NCBI RefSeq assembly: GCF_000504285.1 | Contig: NZ_KI632511.1 | Span: 7,236,154 to 7,300,153 of the forward strand | DNA length: 64,000 bases | Reading direction: 5' to 3' | Source: Actinospica robiniae DSM 44927 | GTDB lineage: Bacteria > Actinomycetota > Actinomycetes > Streptomycetales > Catenulisporaceae | In this document: piece by piece, positions 61,005 to 64,000 of the stretch | How positions within the stretch are numbered: position 1 is the stretch's first letter | Layout of the letters: each line of letters starts with the position of its first letter | Notes under the pieces: model-generated | Databases searched by the model: none | Seen by the model: the letters and a program-made list of their open reading frames with translations, nothing else | What the model was told of the DNA's origin: nothing | Made by a program: the position numbers and the translations under genes

Positions 61005-61312
61005 GACACCACCTCGCTCGAGCTCGGTAGGCGCATTCGCGGACGCACTGTGCTTGATGATGAGCTCGCAAGCTCGCTCATGACACCACCTCGCTCGAGC
61101 TCGGTAGGCGCATTCGCGGACGCACTGTGCTTGATGATGAGCTCGCAAGCTCGCTCATGACACCACCTCGCTCGAGCTCGGTAGGGGCATTCGCGGACGC
61201 ACTGTGCTTGATGATGAGCTCGCAAGCTCGCTCATGACACCACCTCGCTCGAGCTCGGTGGGCGCATTCGCGGACGCACTGTGCTTGATGATGAGCTCGC
61301 AAGCTCGCTCAT
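61001..61312 (-). repeat. 77-bp tandem array of overlapping mini-ORFs, four copies
   Basis: Units at 61005-61081, 61082-61158, 61159-61235 and 61236-61312 are identical except for single substitutions. Each unit starts with ATG and reads a 26-residue Ser-rich peptide (opening MSELASSSSSTVRPRM, closing PSSSEVVS) whose TGA overlaps the next unit's ATG as ATGA. The chain couples the permease stop at 61309 to the ATPase ATG at 61004. Confidence 0.9.
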
Positions 61313-62361
61313 GATGCGCGGCCCGACTGCGTGCGGCGCAGGATCAGGATGAACACCGGCGCGCCCACGACCGCCGTGACCACGCCGATGGGCAGCTCCG
61401 CCGGGCTGAGCGCCGTACGCGCGACCGAGTCGGCCAAGCTCAGGAACGCGCCCCCGATGAGCAGCGAGAGCGGCAGCACCACCGCGTACGACGGGCCGCC
61501 GAGCCGCCGAGCCACATGCGGCACGATGATGCCGACGAAGCCGATCAGGCCACTGACGGCCACCGCCGTCGCCGCGGCCAGCGAGGCCGCGGCGATGACG
61601 ATCAGCCGCGTACGCCCCGCATTCAGCCCCAAGCTGTGCGCCTCGTCGTCGCCGAGCGAGAGCACGTCCAGCCGCCGTCCGTGCACCAGCAAGATCAGGA
61701 TGCTGACAGCTGCGTAGGGCAGCGCCTCGGTCACCTGGCTCCACCCCGCCGTCGCCAGCGAGCCGAGCAGCCAGGAGTAGACCTCCTGCAGATCCTGGGA
61801 GTCGCGCTGCATCAGGTAGGTCTGCGCCGCCGTCAGGAACATCCCCACGGCCACCCCCGAGAGCAGCAGCGTGGCCGTCGCGCTCCCGCCCTCCCCGGCC
61901 AGCGCGGCCGCGCGTCCGCCACCCGCCCCGCCCGCGGCGAACCAGGCGACCGCGACGCCGCCCAGCGCCCCGAGGAAGGCCGCCACCGGCAGCGCGCTCG
62001 TACCGAGCCCGTGCAGGTAGACGATCGCGATCGTCGCAGCCAGCCCCGCGCCCGCGGTCGAGCCGAGCATCCCCGAATCCACCAGGACGTTGCGGAACAC
62101 GCCCTGGTAGCCCGCCCCCGCGACCGCCAGCAGCCCGCCGACCAGCAGGCTGAGCACCACCCGCGGCAGCCGGATCTGCAGCAGGATGTTCTGGTCGAGC
62201 CGGGACAGCCCGGTGCCGAGGTGCACGAACGGCAGCCGGTCGAGCAGCGTCGCCAGCACGCCCCACGGTGTGAGGTCCGCGGCCCCCACGAGCGCGCCGA
62301 GGAGAGTCGCGGCGATCAGGAAGACCGCCGCGACCACCATGGCCCGGACCGCGCGTGACAC
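61309..62361 (-). CDS. ABC transporter permease (BtuC/FecCD-type)
   Basis: A 350-residue FecCD-family permease with about nine to ten helices: LTPWGVLATLLDRLPF, then QIRLPRVVLSLLVGGLLAVAGAGYQGVFRNVLVDSGMLG and GLIGFVGIIVPHVARRLGG, all family signatures. Cytoplasmic loops for the ATPase are in the last part (DSVARTALSPAELPIGVVTAVVGAPVFILIL). GTG start. It follows the binding-protein gene by 11 nt and ends in the repeat array. Confidence 0.93.
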   Translation of the reverse strand: MSRAVRAMVVAAVFLIAATLLGALVGAADLTPWGVLATLLDRLPFVHLGTGLSRLDQNILLQIRLPRVVLSLLVGGLLAVAGAGYQGVFRNVLVDSGMLGSTAGAGLAATIAIVYLHGLGTSALPVAAFLGALGGVAVAWFAAGGAGGGRAAALAGEGGSATATLLLSGVAVGMFLTAAQTYLMQRDSQDLQEVYSWLLGSLATAGWSQVTEALPYAAVSILILLVHGRRLDVLSLGDDEAHSLGLNAGRTRLIVIAAASLAAATAVAVSGLIGFVGIIVPHVARRLGGPSYAVVLPLSLLIGGAFLSLADSVARTALSPAELPIGVVTAVVGAPVFILILRRTQSGRAS

Positions 62362-62372
62362 GTGCAGACCGC

Positions 62373-63344
62373 TTACTTAGCCGGAGCCTTCTCGACCGCG
62401 CCCGCGATCTCGGCGATCAGCTGCGGCAGGCGCGGCCCCCAGCGGGAGGCGACGTCGTCGTTGAGGGCCACCACGTCATCCACCTTCACCGCGGTGACCG
62501 TCGACCAACCCGGCCGCGCGGCCAGGCTCTTGGCCGAAGCGCCGCAGCAGACGGTGTCGGCGAGGAAGACGATGTCGGGCGAGGACTGCACGATGTACTC
62601 GCTGGAGAGCTGCGGATAGCCGTAGTCAGAGGCCTTATCCGCCTTGTCGGCGATGTCCTTGAGCCCGAACAGCCCCACGATCTGCCCGATGAAGGTGGAG
62701 GACGCGGCCGAGTAGTAGGTCGGGTCCAGCTCCCAGTAGTAGCTCAAGTTCGAGTGCTGCGAACCGGCCTGCTTGACCGACGTGGCGATCTGGCTCTTCA
62801 TCGTCGCGACGGTCGACTGCGCGGTCGCGTCGTGCCCGGTGGCCGTGCCCAGCTGCAGGATCTGGTCGTAGGCGCCGTCGAGGCTCGTGGCCGCCGAGTC
62901 GATCAGCACCGGCACGCCGACCTTCGTCAGCGCCGCCACCAGGCCGTTGGCGTCCGCCGAGGCGACCACCAGGTCCGGCTGGTACTTGAGGATCGCCTCG
63001 GCGTTCGGCGTGATCCCGTCGAGGCTGGACTTCGGCACGCCGGCCGGGTAGTCGGAGTCCTTGTCCACGGCCACGACCTGGCTCCCCGCGCCCACGGCGA
63101 ACAGGTCCTCGGTGGCGGTCGGGGAGAGCGAGACGATCCGGGCCGGGCGCGCGGACAAGGTGACCTTGCCGTTCGACGCGGTGAGCGTCACCGGGAAGTG
63201 CGCGGCGGCGGCCGTGGCGGACGCCGTGGAGGTCGAGCCGGCCGGCGAGCCGGCGGGGGAACTGGAGCTGGAACAGGCCGCGAGGCCCCCAGCCAGGAGC
63301 GGTACGGCCGATATCGCGGCCAGGAAACGGTGCAGCGGACGCAT
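62373..63344 (-). CDS. Substrate-binding lipoprotein (BtuF/FecB-type)
   Basis: A 323-residue periplasmic-binding lipoprotein. A signal peptide ends in a lipobox (PLLAGGLAACS), followed by a Ser/Ala-rich linker and a two-lobe binding domain: RIVSLSPTATEDLFAVGAGSQVVAVDKDSDYP, ILKYQPDLVVASAD and SSPDIVFLADTVCCGASAKSL. It is the first gene of the importer and directly behind a cobalamin riboswitch. A siderophore ligand is the main alternative, but the riboswitch favours a corrinoid. Confidence 0.93.
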   Translation of the reverse strand: MRPLHRFLAAISAVPLLAGGLAACSSSSSPAGSPAGSTSTASATAAAAHFPVTLTASNGKVTLSARPARIVSLSPTATEDLFAVGAGSQVVAVDKDSDYPAGVPKSSLDGITPNAEAILKYQPDLVVASADANGLVAALTKVGVPVLIDSAATSLDGAYDQILQLGTATGHDATAQSTVATMKSQIATSVKQAGSQHSNLSYYWELDPTYYSAASSTFIGQIVGLFGLKDIADKADKASDYGYPQLSSEYIVQSSPDIVFLADTVCCGASAKSLAARPGWSTVTAVKVDDVVALNDDVASRWGPRLPQLIAEIAGAVEKAPAK

Positions 63345-63394
63345 GGCGAACTTGTCCTTCGCAAGCAGGCGAGAGCACGGCCGCCTGGAAAGGA

Positions 63395-63545
63395 CGGGTC
63401 GACCATGCCCACGGGTCTATATCGTCGGCGCTCCGCAGGCGACCTGACTCCGCCGATCCCTGGCCTCCCAAGCTGCGGGTAGGTCGGGACAGGACGTCAC
63501 AGTTGCGGGACAGCGCCGGATTCCCACCGGCTTCGCTGCGGATAC
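63395..63545 (-). promoter_or_regulatory. Cobalamin riboswitch
   Basis: On the minus strand GAAGCCGGTGGGAATCCGG, then CTGTCCCGCAACTGTGA and the downstream GGAGTCAGGTCGCCTGC match the cobalamin (B12) element cores in order. It precedes the binding-protein start at 63344 by about 50 bp and should repress the importer when corrinoid is plentiful. Boundaries are approximate. Confidence 0.92.
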
Positions 63546-63674
63546 GCGCTTCGAAGGCTAGCACTCGTAGTTGCGCCGCCCGGTCCGGGACCGGAGGCGT
63601 GACCTGCGCGTGACCGCGCCGAGAGGAGTTCGGTGCCGGGGTGGCGGGGGAGGCGGCCTTCGATGTGCCTTCCC

Positions 63675-64000
63675 TCAGCCGCGGCGCGAGGTCGCCGCGA
63701 TCGCGAGCTCGCCGAGCACCTCGCGCGCTTCGTCCGTCACCGGAGCTTCCTTCAGCGCGTCGAGGGCGCGCTGCGTCCGCTGGTCGATCCGCTCCTCGAC
63801 GTCGTCGAGCGCGCCGGTCTCCACGATGACCGCCTGCAGCGCAGCGACCCCGGCCGCGTCGAGGTCCGGATCGCCGAGGCCTTCGCGCAGCGCCTTGCGC
63901 TGCATCTCGCCCGCGCGGGCGGCGGCGAGGGCGACCAGGACGGTCTGCTTGCCCTCGCGCAGGTCGTCGCCCGCGGGCTTGCCGGTCGTGGCAGGGTCGC
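63675..64000 (-). CDS. Polyprenyl diphosphate synthase, C-terminal part (cut by window edge)
   Basis: The visible C-terminal about 108 codons continue beyond the window end. The frame at 63906-64000 reads DPATTGKPAGDDLREGKQTVLVALAAARAG, here noted in parts: GKPAGDDLREGK with the conserved Asp and Lys is the post-second-Asp-rich region of trans-isoprenyl diphosphate synthases (GGPP-type). The rest is helical (VIVETGALDDVEERIDQ). The ATG at 63905 is internal, not the start. It lies upstream of the cobalamin importer on the same strand. Chain length of the product cannot be told. Confidence 0.88.
   Translation of the reverse strand, partial: DPATTGKPAGDDLREGKQTVLVALAAARAGEMQRKALREGLGDPDLDAAGVAALQAVIVETGALDDVEERIDQRTQRALDALKEAPVTDEAREVLGELAIAATSRRG

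Noticed and set aside
61001-61312. CRISPR array
   Set aside because: The 77-bp units abut with no variable spacers and no cas genes are nearby; the units are coding-type repeats.
62373-63344. Iron-siderophore binding protein annotation
   Set aside because: The cobalamin riboswitch upstream gives better evidence for a corrinoid ligand.

Overview
This 64 kb window is high-GC chromosomal DNA of an actinomycete. The genes are dense, GTG starts and ATGA stop/start junctions are frequent, and third codon positions are strongly GC. Marker genes include the actinobacterial cytochrome bc1-aa3 branch (ctaE-qcrCAB), a PimB'-type GT4 mannosyltransferase, a class II DAHP synthase, a PASTA-domain Ser/Thr kinase with its Rv2175c-like DNA-binding partner, a standalone GTP cyclohydrolase II and a DUF5304-ROK glucokinase pair. 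The gene complement matches, in modified order, a conserved block known from Mycobacterium tuberculosis (about Rv2175c to Rv2196) and the equivalent Streptomyces region. The organism looks more Streptomyces/Catenulispora-like than mycobacterial; this is inference.

Layout. 1-7.1 kb: DUF4259 gene, trpD, a receiver-like gene, then ctaE-qcrC-qcrA-qcrB ending in a strong terminator. 7.1-10 kb: a repeat-bearing spacer, a standalone Lrp/AsnC RAM-domain gene and a coiled-coil NYN-domain protein whose 3' end is tandemly duplicated. 10-13 kb: GT87-like membrane mannosyltransferase and PimB'. 13.4-17 kb: an accessory cassette resembling a WXG-like carrier, a C-terminal toxin and a family of immunity-like proteins. 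17-19 kb: SpoU methyltransferase and an alpha/beta hydrolase. 19-24.5 kb: a four-gene, translationally coupled sugar-catabolism operon (Gfo/Idh/MocA dehydrogenase, DUF993, TIM-barrel isomerase, ThuA) facing a LacI regulator across a perfect 18-bp operator. 24.5-25 kb: tandem-repeat DNA. 25-33.4 kb: FadD15-like acyl-CoA synthetase, SRPBCC, ArsA-like, DUF5304, glucokinase, VOC, membrane protein, hydrolase, PlsC. 33.4-37.6 kb: ribA, pfkA (with PPi-type active-site residues) and a fused anthranilate synthase behind a tryptophan attenuator with a Trp-Trp-Trp leader peptide. 37.6-49.5 kb: two MFS/TetR pairs with clear operators, NUDIX, MerR, aldo-keto reductase, DAHP synthase, threonine aldolase, HNH protein, bacterioferritin and its ferredoxin (with an IdeR/DtxR-type box). 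49.6-57.4 kb: Moco-domain protein, DUF4230, PASTA kinase, thiO-thiS-thiG under a TPP riboswitch, a membrane protein, the Rv2175c-like HTH gene and thiE. 57.5-64 kb: a third MFS/TetR pair, a BtuFCD-type ABC importer under a cobalamin riboswitch, and the 3' part of a polyprenyl diphosphate synthase.

How it fits together. The core is housekeeping: respiration, aromatic amino acids, thiamine, B12 uptake, iron storage, lipomannan-type glycolipid synthesis and central sugar phosphorylation. Variable insertions (toxin-like cassette, sugar operon, drug-efflux pairs, repeat tracts) sit between the conserved blocks. The most unusual items are the toxin/immunity-like cassette with a chimeric toxin-immunity protein, the four-copy 77-bp array of overlapping mini-ORFs between the ABC permease and ATPase genes, the exactly phased five-site operator array in front of an MFS/TetR pair, and a paired 5' leader that hides the ribosome-binding site of a Lys/Ala- and His-rich HNH protein. 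No tRNA, rRNA, insertion sequence or CRISPR array was recognised.
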